From Nectonema munidae (lineage: Eukaryota; Nematomorpha; Nectonematoida; Nectonematidae), in assembly GCA_030549495.1 (NCBI GenBank), contig JAUIRK010000734.1, positions 62,001 through 126,000 of the forward strand: a DNA stretch of 64,000 nucleotides. Direction: 5' to 3'. The notes beneath the pieces were generated by a model that was not told the DNA's origin, made no database searches, and saw only the letters and a list, made by a program, of their open reading frames with translations. Below are positions 10,990-23,419 of this stretch, one piece after another. A program made the translations under genes and the position numbers. The stretch's first letter is position 1, and the number at the start of each line of letters is the position of its first letter.

Positions 10990-13900
10990 AATAATATTAA
11001 ACCAACCACATTAAACACAAATTTTTGTCTTTAGCGGAAAAAGTAGAAATTGTTTAACTATTCTTGGATAGTTGATTCTTATAAAGTGTATCAACTATAA
11101 AATCTTGGAAAATACTGCTTTAGAAGATAGTGCGATTGATGCGAAATGAGGAATTTATTTGCATTACTCAAAATTTCATAATGACATTTACTTTTTTATT
11201 ATTAAAACACCAAACAAATAATATTTAAAATGTTCTAAAATTTAAAAACATACACTATAAAACATTATCATTTAAGGAACTGTAACTTAAACGAATAACA
11301 CTAAATAACCTTTGATCTATTTTGACAAACAAAAATGTGTGATATTAAAATTTATCGTCAACCAGAGTTATGGCCATTTAAATTTTGGTTTACAATTCAA
11401 TTCAATAATTTTCTTATATTTAGAAAACTTCAGACTTTTAATCCTTGAAGTCGAACTATTTAACTAAAGAAAGAATATCAAGCATCTAGCGAAATAATAT
11501 ATACATTTCTCCAATTAAAAACAAAGGTATTTTCAATTTGTAAATATGTCGGTTGCCTATTTTGGTAGCATCTATTATTTTTATATCTGCTATACTCTTG
11601 CTTATTTATTGGGTAATCTTTAATTCAAAGTTCTAGACGAAGAGTTATTAACCTTTACGCACTCATGGAAGAAGTGCTATGGACCACTACAAGAAAATTT
11701 TCGTATAAAAAGTCATAAAAACAACCTCGCATGCATCTAACATTTGTACTTTCTTTTATTGACATGAATTATTTGATCTCAAATGACGTCAAATACGGAT
11801 AACAAAGCAAATTTCACGTAAATTCAAGGAGAAAAGACAAAAAGGCGCATCCTTTCCTATTTATTCAGACTTTAAAAGTTAGCTTTTTGTTTAAGTTATT
11901 TTTACAAAAATTTTAAGTTATTTTTACAAAAATTTGTTTCTAGACTGTCAACTTGCATATCCGAACTTTCGATCATCCCAACAACATGGGATAGCGATGT
12001 TTCGGTTAATCCTGTATCCGGTTACTCATGGGTATGCAAGTAAAATATTTTTCTTTTTTATTTATTATAAAAAGAAGTAAATATTAAAGTTTGCGAAAGA
12101 GTAATCTTTTGTAAGAACAGGAAATCTTGATATTAAATATTTTTAGGAAATTGAAACATTCAACTGGAATATGGAAAATAAGTTGTGCTTTGCGTGAAAT
12201 CCCTTTTCTCAAGAATGCAATTAAAATACATTATTCATTCAAGAAAGTGGAATTTGAAATGAGGCAAGAGATATGAATAATAGATCATTTAGATATCATG
12301 GACACATATAAAATAGATGTGAGTCTTTTGGAATGAGTGTGTGTGTGAGAGAAACTTTGAAATTAATTTGAAAATATCTTGTGGGCACAAACGAATTTGT
12401 ATTATAATTTCTTTTTGTAGGTAAGAAAAATGAATTAGAAAAATTGTTATTCTTTTGCTGATGGCAGTTTTGATGTAAAGGAAAAAGCATCAATGAATAT
12501 GCTTCTTTATAAATAAAAACATCAAATTCACAATCTCAATACATAGGTATGCGGTGAGGAGAACTTTCATTTTCATTCATATATATATATATATATGCGT
12601 GGTTTAGCAAGATTAAGGGAGAAAGGAAAAAGAATTCTCGAAATTAATTACAATTAAAATTTGGAATATATCTTCTAAATGCGAACATTTAAATTGTGTT
12701 AAAATTTCAACTCATTCGAAAAAAAATTAAAAAGCTATTGATAAGTGAAAATGCCTATAATATGATATAATGCTACAAAACATCTATGAAGTAATTTTTA
12801 AAGAATTTTCGGAAAAAAATAGCATTATGTTTTGTACAACATCGCTCAAAGTTTACAATTTTTTTTTACAGGAATAATTTAAAATTCAATAAAGTAAAAG
12901 TAATAAAGGGAAACTTGTCTTCACACATATTGTTCTATTTTTCAATAAAAGTACGCTAAAAATTTCTTTTGATCTGATCATAAAACATATGGCTTTCATC
13001 ATTGGAAAATAGGTATTAATTTTTATGCCTTTGCATATACACATCTATCTATATGCACTGAGCCATATATAATTCTTCGAGAGCTTTGCCACGCTCCTAA
13101 TATATGTATCTAGTTGTAGAAAGAAGATTACAAAAAGATGAAATATAACATGCACATTGCACACATACATATATATAATAAAAAATAAGATCTTTTGAAC
13201 AAATCCGTGAAATGCATTAATAACAATCTCTGCGAATATAGTGCTTGTGAATGGGTGAGTTGGTAGCCAAGAGTCTCTCCAGATGGACACAAAAAATCAA
13301 TATCGGCCTTGCAATATAATGCAGGAAAAATTAGAATTTGTAATGAAAATTAGGAAGGAATTCAGCTTTTAGATGTCTTTGATCATAAAAAATAAGTAGG
13401 GAACACTGAACATCTTGAGAATGGGATCATCAATGTGTGCTACAAGAATCTTTTTTTAATATTATATCTTTATTTTTGATTTTTTTTCGATGAGTTAGCA
13501 GAATTTGATTTATCAATGGTCATTGTCTTGACTGCATTAATACTAGACATTTTTGGGGATATGGAATTGTCGGGATAATAATTTATCTGAAAAACCGTAC
13601 GAATATTACTAAGTAATATGTTTGGCAAATTCAAGTCAAAAATAAAAGAATGCTGCCATACATATAAATTAATTCATTCAAAAGATTAATCTAAATGTAT
13701 TTGATTTATTTCTTCGTTTTAAAATTAAAATGTGTATTATATTTCGTGAAACTTCTGGAAAAATTATAATCCATAGGATAAACTTTTGGAAGTTTAAAAA
13801 ATTAAGTTTAACGATGTGAGAGTCCACAATGTAATAAGTATATATTTTCAATGAAGTTTTAAAATAAAATGAATGAGTAAAAATATCCATTGATATAACG

Positions 13901-15500
13901 TTGGACAAAAATAAGTGAAAAAAAATTAAGTAAAAAAAACGAACTCTTTTATGTTAATTAACTAACAAAATAATTGTCTAACTAGCTGACTAACTATCTA
14001 CCAACATAAAACTTTCTTGTTGATTTTTATCACATGGCACAAGTTTTCAAAATTGTTTGTCTGCCATTTTGGGTTCTCATTTTATACCTGTTTAAATTTA
14101 GCACAAACCCGTGATTATAATATCAGATAAAATTAAACTGGCAAAAATTAAAACATATGTATAAGTAAAAATCACAGAATGGACAACATATGAAGGAGCC
14201 AGTAGGAAGCAAAGTTAAAGGAAAAAGACACAAATCCAGTATGAGAAAAGTGAAAAAGAAGCTGTTGTAAGGGACAACTCAGCAGCCACAAATTCAAGTT
14301 CAATTATACAAAGATGATATTTCAAAACTAAGACTATGATATGCCCAAACTTAAACAAGGATGGCTCTTCTAAATGAATTAGGCACCGTTCCCAAGCATA
14401 ACACTGCCATTTTTATGGGTAGACTATATTTGTCGTTTTTAGATTAATTGTTATTTCTTTTTTTGTCAAATCAATCAGTCATTCTTAAGCAGACTGTTGA
14501 TACCAATTCAGGCTCAACTATTTCCAGCGCAGTTACATGAATAATGGAAAAGATCTCTTCGCCATAACCGATCATTTTTTCCGTCAATTCAGGTTGTCAA
14601 TGATCAAAATAAAAAAAACTAGAGAATTAGCTATGAAAAGGAAAATTGAGTTAAAAATATTTATTTTGTGAGTGTCCAGTTGTTTCATTTTGTAAAAATT
14701 ATTATTCAATTTTATCCTCATATTCGCTTGAAGGGAGAATCAAATTCAGTGTTGTTTTGTGAATTGAGAGATAGATGATTTGTACAGTCACTGATAAAAT
14801 GCATAAGAAATATTTGTTTTTTGCTTTGAATAAATCAATTTTTGTTCAAATAATTGTGTTTATTATTAGTTTCCTACATATAAATATATAGATATAGATA
14901 TGCTGTATATATCTAACGTACAAAACCGAAGAATGTTTGATGAAATGCATTTTTGTTTTAAATGAAGTTTTTTCTCTGATTTTAAATATATATGGAAGAT
15001 AATAATTTGAATAATTTTGAGAATAATTAATTTGAATAATAATTGAATAATTTGAACAAAAAATTGATTTATTCAAAGCAAAAAAACAAATATTTTCGGT
15101 TCAATCAATGAACCTTTATGAAGAAAAATTAAATAAATCGTGTACTTCTGTACTGTATGAGTTTAATATATAAATTTTTTTTTCCGTTAACATGTAATCT
15201 TTGCTAACGCACCTTCACATATACCGTATATGTTCATTCACTTTTCCTGCCGCGTTGCCATTGTGATCGATGTTTCTTTTATTCTCTATGTTGCTCCTGA
15301 TTCCTAATCATTTTAGCGGCATAATCGGATTTTCGTTATCCAAGATTCTCGCTACTTTCACGATATTTGATTTTTTGCCTCGTTTGTATATACCAAAGGC
15401 CCACACTCAGGGAGGGGGCACCCCTTCCCTCTCTATCCTATTAACTTTAAATTCTCTCAATTGTATATCTTTTGAGTAAACTTTTTTTGTTCTCTTGTTG
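10990..15500. other. AT-rich stretch, no supported gene
   Basis: I found no exon for FN5, FN6 or the membrane region here, although the receptor gene must continue toward lower coordinates. Short (AT)n runs occur near 12,581. Frames at 13,045-13,290 and 14,500-14,620 on the minus strand are somewhat longer than background but carry no recognisable domain. Confidence 0.45.
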
Positions 15501-15619
15501 AGCTAGAACAGTGGTTCACAAATCATAAAAATTTTCGGCGTGGCGGAGTCTTTATAATTTTATAATAGCACGAGTCTCGTTAAAAAAAATCAATATGTAG
15601 ACTACTGTCCTAAAACAAT

Positions 15620-15960
15620 TGACACACTTGTTTATTCAATAATTATGTGAAAAATTCAAACAATGTCAATAGGATGAATGCATCTGCTTTGTCTAAACAA
15701 GTTTGTATAAGTTTGGCTGTTTTGGGCAATGCAACTCTCATATCATTTCTCACTTCCAATCTGTTTCCGGCTTTGAATTCAATGACAAGTAGCCTGGAAA
15801 ACCATTTCTAACACTCATATGTAGATTGTAGAGGCAAAACGAAACAGGACTTTCAGAGCAATCTTTGCAATATCAACATGGGACTTTCCAAATTTAATCA
15901 AAAAATTGCTATAAGACATTTCAAGAAAAACTTGCTTTACACCTCCTCAATCATTAATAA
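15620..15960 (-). pseudogene. hAT transposase C-terminal fragment
   Basis: Minus-strand translation gives NRLEVRNDMRVALPK at about 15,720-15,770, matching the conserved C-terminal hAT dimerisation segment (usually NRLxVExDLRxxLS). Upstream sequence in the same orientation at 15,963-16,560 is lengthier but diverged. The reading frame is broken in several places. Confidence 0.7.
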
Positions 15961-16946
15961 AATCAAAAAAATGTTTTTGAATTAAGAAGTCTTCTGTTTG
16001 ATTTGATTATAAACGAATTTCTGAGAAATTGATAGCGTTTTTCAAATTTTTGCGCGTAAGGGAAATAATAAAAAATTCCTTTGCTAAGATAATTCTGTAT
16101 CATTTTCTTTACATAACTCAGAAAACAAATAAGAGTTAAATACATTTTCTTTAATGAATGTTTGAATAACTTCATTGAGAACATTTTTCAACTCATCAGG
16201 TATGGTTTTCATTATTAAGGCTTGGCGATGAACAGCCCACTTGGTACCAAAAGATTCTGAAAACTTTAACCAGAAGAAAGTAGAAAAGTAGTAATTATGT
16301 GTTTCAACTAAAAACTTTCAATGATACTGTCTTGAAATGTAGGCTGTTTTTTCGACGAATAAAAGTTAAATTCTTTAAAATCAAAAAAAAATACAACAGT
16401 AAATATAGAAACCATATACATACTAAAGATTTTTCGCGACATATAAAACAATAGAACATTGTTTGTAGCTTTTTTGCTTAATATCAATATTTTTATCTGT
16501 AACATTTTCCTCAAAAATAGGAAACAAGTTGAAACAATTACAAACAACATAATGAACTCCAAACAAAGTTCAAGGTGAATATATTTATAAAAAATTTAAA
16601 TAGTTTAGTAATTTTAAAATTGTTACCCCGATTTCGGGGTACCTCTTTACCCCTAGGGGAACGGGGAGTATGTCTCCCCACGGGGAACGGGGTGGTCCGG
16701 GGTCCCCGCAATTCTCTGCTAGAACGACAACAAGGAATTGCCAGTACGCAGTCAATACACACTCAAAGTGCATGTTACAGCTTAATACCAGAAAAATTGT
16801 CTACCTTGTCAAATATTTCTATTGCAGTTGTTCTACTGGTAAGAGTAGAAAAAACTACCTTTTTTTCTCTCCTATTAGCATTCAAACAGTATCGTTTGAC
16901 ATGAAGATATGCTTAAACTTTACAAGTTCAGAATTTCTTAGCACAT

Positions 16947-17342
16947 TCAATACGATATCTTTAGAGCAAGGTATTTTCCTATGTTGTAAGACTTTTGACA
17001 ACAGGTATTTTTTGAAAATTTATAGGTTTTCAAACCATACTTAATATTTTGCAAAAACATTGATATGTTGTCAAACATGGAGTTGTGCAATCTTTTAGCT
17101 TGACGTTTAAAATAGTCAATAGTTTTGTTTACTGAACTAGAGTGCTTCATTTCCAAATGTCTTATTAACTTGCTGGGGTTTAGAAAAGTGGATACTTTCC
17201 TAATTTCTTTTTCTAACTGGATTCTAACTTCAGAAAACAAAGCACACATAGGCTCATTTTCCCTCCCCGATGATGCAGTAAAACTAAATTTCAAGTATGA
17301 GTCGTCATATTTCATTTTTTTAAGCGAAAAAATAGTACTCAA
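16947..17342 (-). pseudogene. hAT transposase N-terminal fragment, BED-type finger
   Basis: A 131-residue minus-strand frame within the hAT element. It carries KKMKYDDSYLKFSFTAS, a CALF pair where BED fingers have the first Cys pair (one Cys replaced), SKLIRHLEMKHSS with the two His, then KTIDYFKRQAKRL and a stretch ending SYNIGKYLALK. This order matches ZBED5/ZBED8/SCAND3-type proteins. The loss of a zinc ligand and the frame breaks further on support a dead gene. Confidence 0.8.
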
Positions 17343-17920
17343 TTCAAAAGGTAAATTATTTTTTTTAAATGTGACTTATTGGAAAAAATGGCAAATGACC
17401 CAAGATGGGTGCAATATGCTGAGCAAAACGATCCGCTGAGCTCACCCTTCTCGGTCCCTAGGAACTGCTTAACGATCCCCTAGGGGACACCGGACATGGG
17501 AACCAGTGATCTAGAAAGTAGTGATGCAATCAGAATTACAAACAACGTAATTTCACTTGATAAAATCCGTGCAGCTATCAGTGGTTATGGTGGGATTGGA
17601 AGTACAATGCAGTGGAAGTACAATGCAGGTAATAATGGTTGTGTGCTCATTCGATAAAAAATTCTTTTATAATTTTGATTGCATGTAGATTATGTAATTA
17701 ATGCTGCATTTTTACCGATTTCATCTTTATTTTCATTTCATATTCTCGTAATTTTTAAAGAATATTTGCAATCATCAAATTTACAGTCGTTCATTATTTC
17801 ATAATTTGTTAGTTTTTTTTTGTCATTTTCATGCTGAATCCTTTTTCTATTGATTTTTTTACTTTTTCAAAAATCATATTCTTTGCTTGATAATAAGAAT
17901 AAATAAGAAAATAGACTTAC

Positions 17921-18013
17921 CTTTGGAGTGCGTATTGATACTTTGTAAAGCTTCTCTACTGCTACCTGCGTTATTGAATGAACGAAGACTGATGATGTAT
18001 GTTGAAGTTGGAA
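17921..18013 (-). CDS. DCC: Exon: FN type III domain 4, second half (last exon found)
   Basis: A 93-bp exon, phase 1 at both ends, with acceptor TTCATTGTTTAAG and a strong donor GTAAGT. It reads IPTSTYIISLRSFNNAG and completes FN4 (compare Y-V-I-S-L-K-A-F-N-N-A-G in vertebrate DCC). The donor is functional-looking, so the gene continues to lower coordinates; FN5 was not located. The next 400 bp contain a complete hAT insertion boundary. Confidence 0.9.
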
Positions 18014-18750
18014 CTTAAACAATGAAAAGAGAAATTTCCTGAATCAAGATAAGTGGAAAATGGAAAAGAGTTGAAAAATGTGAGATCTTTCAAATATTTT
18101 GAAGAATAAAAGATGTAAAAATGTGCAAGTCTATATGATAGTTTATTGTTGCATAGCAAATAGAAATTGATAAATAGAGTTTGCCAAATAAATGAAAGTA
18201 AAAACTGATAAAAGTTAAAATGAAAAAAAAATTTCATGAAAAGAGATAAAAATTGGCGAGCAGAAAAACATAGAAAATATTAAAACGCTTTTTTTCAAAA
18301 AAAAGATCCAAAAAATCAGATGGTGTCTTATAAGTTGAGGCATAAAATTTTATAAAAATGCTAAATATGTAGAAAACATTAAAACTTTTCATTTCCAAAA
18401 AATTGTAAATCAATAAATTTTCGGACACTGTGATCTTCTTCAGATCAAATATCCCGATACAATAAAGGAAAACACCGAAAACAAAATTATTTACTTATTT
18501 TTATAAAAGTGTATGCTTCGACTGATTATAAGACGCGATCTGACTTTTTGGATAGTTTTTTATGAAAAAAAGAATTTAAATATTTTCTACAATTCTCTCT
18601 GCGATATTTCTAGCTATTTCAAAACTCTATTTTTAGAACACTTTGAAATAGCTCGGATTACAATTTTTCAAAGCTTGTAACCCGGAATAAATTCTTAAAA
18701 AGTTCCATATCTTGTAATTACTTATTTTGATAGATTACTAACATATATTC

Positions 18751-19118
18751 TGTATATACCACCTATCTTACTTAATTCATTCCTCTTTGCCTGCATCTAC
18801 AAAATGGTAGTTGTCCTTAGTATAAATACCCTCAGTTCTCTCTCTCTCTCTCTACTTCGCTCTGCATCGAGCATCTACAACTACATAATCATTTCTTCAA
18901 AACACAGAGATTTTATCTCATTTATTAAAATACATGTTACTGAACCTGATTATATTAAACACTAATTTTATAGACATCTTATTCGCTTATATAAATCTTC
19001 ACTCACAATAAGTCCTTTCTTTACATTTTCACCACAAAAAGCCGTTCTCTCCGCTTTGCGCTTGACTTAAGTTGAAAAAGACTCAGAGACGAAATAAAGC
19101 GTTGTCTTACTATCTTCC
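18751..19118 (+). mobile_element. Possible solo LTR fossil
   Basis: A 368-bp stretch starting TGTATATACC contains a TATA-box-like TATAAATA near 18,820, a CT run, and AATAAA near 19,093, about 25 bases from its right edge. TATATTC flanks both sides (18,744-18,750 and 19,119-19,125). This promoter plus polyadenylation layout is what an LTR shows. The right edge lacks the usual CA and the flanking repeat is AT-rich, so this is tentative. No internal coding region is attached. It lies in an intron between the two FN4 exons. Confidence 0.25.
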
Positions 19119-19304
19119 TATATTCTTTGTTCCTATTTTTCAATTATAATATGTGAGTCCTTCAAACTCATTTAAAGCAAATTCAAAACTGATCTAAAAG
19201 TTCTTGAATAATAAGAAATGGAGTTTGATTACAACCAATATAATCAATATACTAAGATCATAATAATATAGAAGGCAATTTAAGAGTATGATGAACATAC
19301 TTAC

Positions 19305-19499
19305 TTAAGTGTTCAATAACGAAGAAGTTTTCGTTCGGCCCAATAGTTTCCGAATAAACGTCATTCACGCCAAGGCCATAACCCAGAGTGTAGCCGCGAA
19401 TCAGAACGCTTCGGTTTAACGGAGGCAGCCAATTGACCATAATGCTCGTATCAGAAGCTTTAAGACTCAAATGTCTAGGCACATCAGGCACCACAGATT
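19305..19499 (-). CDS. DCC: Exon: FN type III domain 4, first half
   Basis: A 195-bp exon (phase 1 at both ends), acceptor TTTTGTCTAG and donor GTAAGT. It encodes VPDVPRHLSLKAS, then IMVNWLPPLNRSVLIRGY and LGYGLGVNDVYSE, ending at VIEHL. The VPDxPxxL start and the RGYxxGYG strand match the fourth FN3 domain of DCC and neogenin, which contributes to netrin binding in vertebrates. This is one of the best-conserved stretches of the gene. Confidence 0.93.
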
Positions 19500-21408
19500 C
19501 TAGACAAAAGAGTAAACAGAATACATTAAGTTTGCTTATAAAGTCGTTTCTCTTTGAAATAATTCTTCCAATACAATTATTAAATTAAATATATACAAAG
19601 TTATTGATATATAATTCGTTTTAATAAAGCGAAAGAAGAAATACTCAAATGACCTAGTAACCATAAACTGTTCAATTATAACATAAAATTGTGGCAAGCC
19701 TCAGAATATATTTAACATAGTTCATAACTTGCTTTTTATAAAATTACTTTATTTTTTGAACTTACGAGTAAATGATACGCAGAAAACGTAAATTTTTTGG
19801 AGAACTTGACAGTTATTAACACTGATTGTCAATCAAAATGAATTGTCAAACCGTATTCCTAGACAAAAACATTGACATTTGACATCGATAAGATGAAAAA
19901 TAAATTTCTTTTGGTCTAGTTGAAAATAACAATTAAAAGGAATAAATGATAAATAAACTATTTACTTCTAAGTACATTCTCATCCAAATTTAATACTAAT
20001 ATTTTTATTTTTTTCTCAATTTTGGATGTTTTATCGCAGTCGATACATTTGTGATGTATACTTTATCATATCCACGATATTAATAAATATAATTTTACAT
20101 TTTATAATAAAAATTTGATTCAAAAGAATCCTAAAACTAAAGAAATACAACTTAGAAAAAAATACGTTACTACATTTTGTCAACACTGTGCCTGACTATT
20201 TGGTTATTTAGATACATAAAATTTGGTTAATTCATTTTAGGTCCATTGATCACGAACGTTCCTTTGTTTACTCAAGGCAGTTTTTTTGCAGAAATTAGTT
20301 AGGTAAGCATATAATATTTATTATAAATCCGTTTAATAAATTTATCAATCTTAATTCTTTATATATAATAAAATATATATATAAGTGAAACATTAGGACA
20401 TTATTTTTAACGCAAAAAATTACCCCCACTGAAATGTCATCTATATCAACTGGCAGAATAATATCAGAAGATTCAAATAAGGTTGCCAAAAGATTTTTAC
20501 CGGATTCCATTGGTACTTTTAAGCCCCTCGTGAATATATGACATTGGACCAAGTGGATTTGTTGTCAAAAATAAGGGCGAATACGGGTAGGCAAGGTTTG
20601 TTTTGGAAAATTAATGGGTGGACACTGGACTGGACATGCAAAGCAGAATTGTTCATAAAAAAATCTACCATCAAATCACACGTTTCTACTGAACTTTCAG
20701 CATTGCTTTTATAAGATTTATTTTCATCGCAATATGTATTTTTGATACATCCGTTATTTCAACGTGATAATTTGGTGAATGAAAGTGTAGATTTTGTTGA
20801 ATGCAGAGATAAGCGATTCTGTGAAGAAGAATATGAAATTTCAGGCTTTTGCGAAGAAATTGAAAAGTATGCGAATTATAAAACTAACAAAGAAGATACA
20901 CATGTTCTTGAAACTTGGATAGCTGGCATAGCAATGTGAGGATTTAATCGTATAAATGCATAAACTATCTAAACAATCCTTGTTCAAGAGCCCGAAATGA
21001 AAGAAACTTTTTAACATTAAATATTACTGATTAGGAAATTTTTATTTTTCTAATTTAAAGTTATGAGTGTGATACAGTTATTAATTTTATGATGATTATA
21101 ACAAAATGAAGAAGTCTTAAATAAATCTAAATAAATTTACCACACGATTTATTATAAAATTATAAGAGTAAATAGATGTAGGAAGCAAACTGGGGAAAGG
21201 TCTGCTTCAAAACGAAATAAGCCTCGTACAGAGGGCTTTTATATTTCTTAAAAAACCGCCTAGGTTGAGAGAACCGGTTCTTGAAAAAACATCATGGGTA
21301 AGGTGCGATATAGAGCCCTTGAAATACACGACCGTGCAGATTTCTAAATTTTCGTCAGCTCAAAATATAGAGATTCGGATAAATAAGAATATAGAATGCA
21401 TTTCTTAC
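19500..21408. other. DCC: Intron between FN3 and FN4 exons
   Basis: The flanking exons join in phase and reproduce the family FN3-FN4 junction, so nothing here needs to be coding. A plus-strand frame at 20,742-20,939 (DKRFCEEEYEISGFCEEIEK) is more acidic than background frames but unrecognised. No repeat family was identified. Confidence 0.6.
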
Positions 21409-21519
21409 CATCGAAGTCATGATCAAATGTATAGGAATAGATCCAGTTGGAAGGAGCACCAGTTCCATTGATGTTCACAACACAAACTCGAATCATATAC
21501 TTTTCACCCCTCAGCAAGT
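21409..21519 (-). CDS. DCC: Exon: FN type III domain 3, second half
   Basis: A 111-bp exon after a 101-bp intron, phase 1 at both ends; donor GTAAGA. It reads LLRGEKYMIRV, then VVNINGTGAPSNW, and ends HDFD plus a base that becomes Glu when joined to the next exon. NGTGxPSNW followed by a D-rich DxDE linker is the diagnostic stretch for this receptor family, and its splice directly to VPDVP confirms the exon order. Confidence 0.92.
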
Positions 21520-21620
21520 CTACACAAAAAATAAAAAGAATGAACTATGTAATTAAAAACCCCGTCACTTCGTGAATTTTATTTATACATATACTTTGAA
21601 TAGAATATAAAAAATGTTAC

Positions 21621-21824
21621 TGGTCAGTAAAACTTCATTGCGACTACGTTCGACTTGCACGGTGTCGGCATTGAATCTTCCGCCTTTATTTGCCAACTTG
21701 TAACGCACTTTGTAAGCGATGATTCTTCCGTTTCGTTCTCGCTTCAGGGGAGCACTCCACTTTACCAGAATCTGAGATGAGGACTTTGGCTCAACCACCA
21801 CATGCATAGGAGGACCTGAGGGAA
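21621..21824 (-). CDS. DCC: Exon: FN type III domain 3, first half
   Basis: A 204-bp exon (phase 1 at both ends), acceptor TTCTTTTCAAG and donor GTAACA. It reads PSGPPMHVVVEPKSS, then ILVKWSAP with the core Trp, then RIIAYKVRYK. The start PSxPPxxV followed by GxIxxYKxRxxK is the third FN3 repeat of vertebrate DCC and neogenin as I know it. Confidence 0.92.
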
Positions 21825-23419
21825 CTTGAAAAGAAAAAGTGAAAGTAAACATTGTCAGTTGTTGAAACCTTTGTGATCAAACCCTTAATTACATTACAAC
21901 TGCGCGATAACTTTGGCCCTTATCACTAAAATAAACCACCATGTAAATTGATTCTTCATAACTTTTCATAAATTAGTGAAAAAAAAGTTGTCTTTTATTC
22001 AAGAAGTTTAAAGTAGAGACAAACTTTTTGCAAAGCCTGATCTCAAACTTACAGATACGCGGAGCGTATTCTCTAGTTTTACCAATTTTCTAGAGGGCGC
22101 GTGCCACTGGATTATCTTATGTGCACGTGATGTATAAATGAAAAGGGAGCTTATGATTTATTTTCACTCATGCCAATGTTTGCTGCAACCTGCTGGCTAG
22201 TGAATTTTACTCAATTGTGGCTGTGTTTGACATAGAAAAGATCTAAAATTGTTAACAATATTGTAAAGATACAAATATCAGAGTTTAATTTTAAATATCT
22301 GTCGCAATATTAGAAAAAAACCAAATTACGTAGATTTGAAAATGAACACTAGGCTAGAGACAAGAAAAATTGAATACGGAAAAAATCGTGTTCATGAGAA
22401 TAAAAAAGTTCAGATTAATTCTAAATGTCTGAAGACTAGGATTTGTGAAAAGCCAAAAATTCAATCGAGGATTTTATTGAAAAGAGGGAATCAGAGTTTT
22501 TACGCTGTTTAGAATATGTATAATAAAATAAATAATGTTCTATATGCAAGCTTGAATTTCTGATATGTATTTAGGTAGGTACGTTTAAAAATTTAGTATA
22601 TTATTATATATAACTACATATATATATATAGTTTCAAATCATAATAGAATACTTTAATTTTCAAATACCTACCTTTCATATCAACCAACTTTTTTGAGTA
22701 TCTGATCAATTTAAGAAGTAGCTAGTTTCAAAATTTGAGGAGTTTAGTTGGCAGAATCCTGATTCCCATTGCGAAATAACAAAAATTATTTCAGCCCGTG
22801 TAAATATATATATATCGTGCTGTCCAAATATACCTACTTTAGTTAATTATTGAAGGGTCACTCTGTTTACATAATCTCAAAAAGAATGTGATATGAACAA
22901 ATGAAATGAAGGTTTTCAATTATAAAAAATTATTTATTAAAAGTCTAGAAACTGTGTTGGCGAATTGGACTACTTAAAATCCGCTAAGAAACGGGAACTG
23001 GCACTAATCGACTAACAAAACCTACAGCAGTAGTACTTTTATAGCCATAATAGTTAGTTTAATAAAATTGAACTATCTGGGTATCAAAATTCTATTTGTT
23101 GAATGCTACTTGATTTGATTCTTTATTGATTCCATATCACCAAAGTTTTCACTTCAAACTTAGGCACCCTCATAAAATCTATGTAACAGTTCAACTCATA
23201 GTTGACCTCTAATTTAGAGATTGTGGAACAACGAAAGTAAAAATATTTTAAGTAATATTTTCAAGCTTAAACTTTTGGAAGTCCTTAGCATTTCTTCCTT
23301 TATCAAGCTTAATACTAGTTTATATCTATTTACACTTTTACATTATTTGGCTTTAAAATTTGGTATCCTGACATCACTAGAAACAAAGTCGTGCTATTTG
23401 AAATGAAAGGTGCAATTAC
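21825..23419. other. DCC: Intron between FN2 and FN3 exons
   Basis: It is AT-rich with short (AT)n runs near 22,615. A GC-richer patch at 22,048-22,115 contains TACGCGGAGCGTA and ends GGGCGCGTGCCACTG, which resembles one terminus of a CAGTGG-type DNA transposon. No partner end was found. Confidence 0.5.

Larger units (their letters stand above)
15509..17508 (-). mobile_element. hAT element (ZBED/Charlie-like), 2,000 bp, transposase decayed
   Basis: Ends are CAGTGGTTCACAA and ATGGGAACCAGTG, imperfect inverted repeats typical of hAT/Charlie elements. Flanking octamers AGCTAGAA (15,501-15,508) and ATCTAGAA (17,509-17,516) differ at one base and match the hAT preference for NTCTAGAN targets. Minus-strand coding remains include KYDDSYLKFSFTAS, PSKLIRHLEMKHSS and a YF motif (BED finger region, near 17,342-16,950) and NRLEVRNDMRVAL (C-terminal dimerisation end, near 15,720-15,770). 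Stops and frame changes mean it cannot be autonomous. It lies in the intron following the FN4 exon, in sense orientation. Confidence 0.88.

Noticed and set aside
13045-13290. Minus-strand frame with coding-like composition, considered as FN5
   Set aside because: No FN3 Trp/Tyr pattern in any frame.
20295-20552. 85-residue minus-strand frame considered as an FN exon
   Set aside because: It has no FN3 motif, and the exons at 21,409 and 19,499 splice directly to the family signature without it.
20742-20939. 65-residue acidic plus-strand frame
   Set aside because: No recognised domain, no splice context, and it lies in an intron whose flanking exons already join perfectly.
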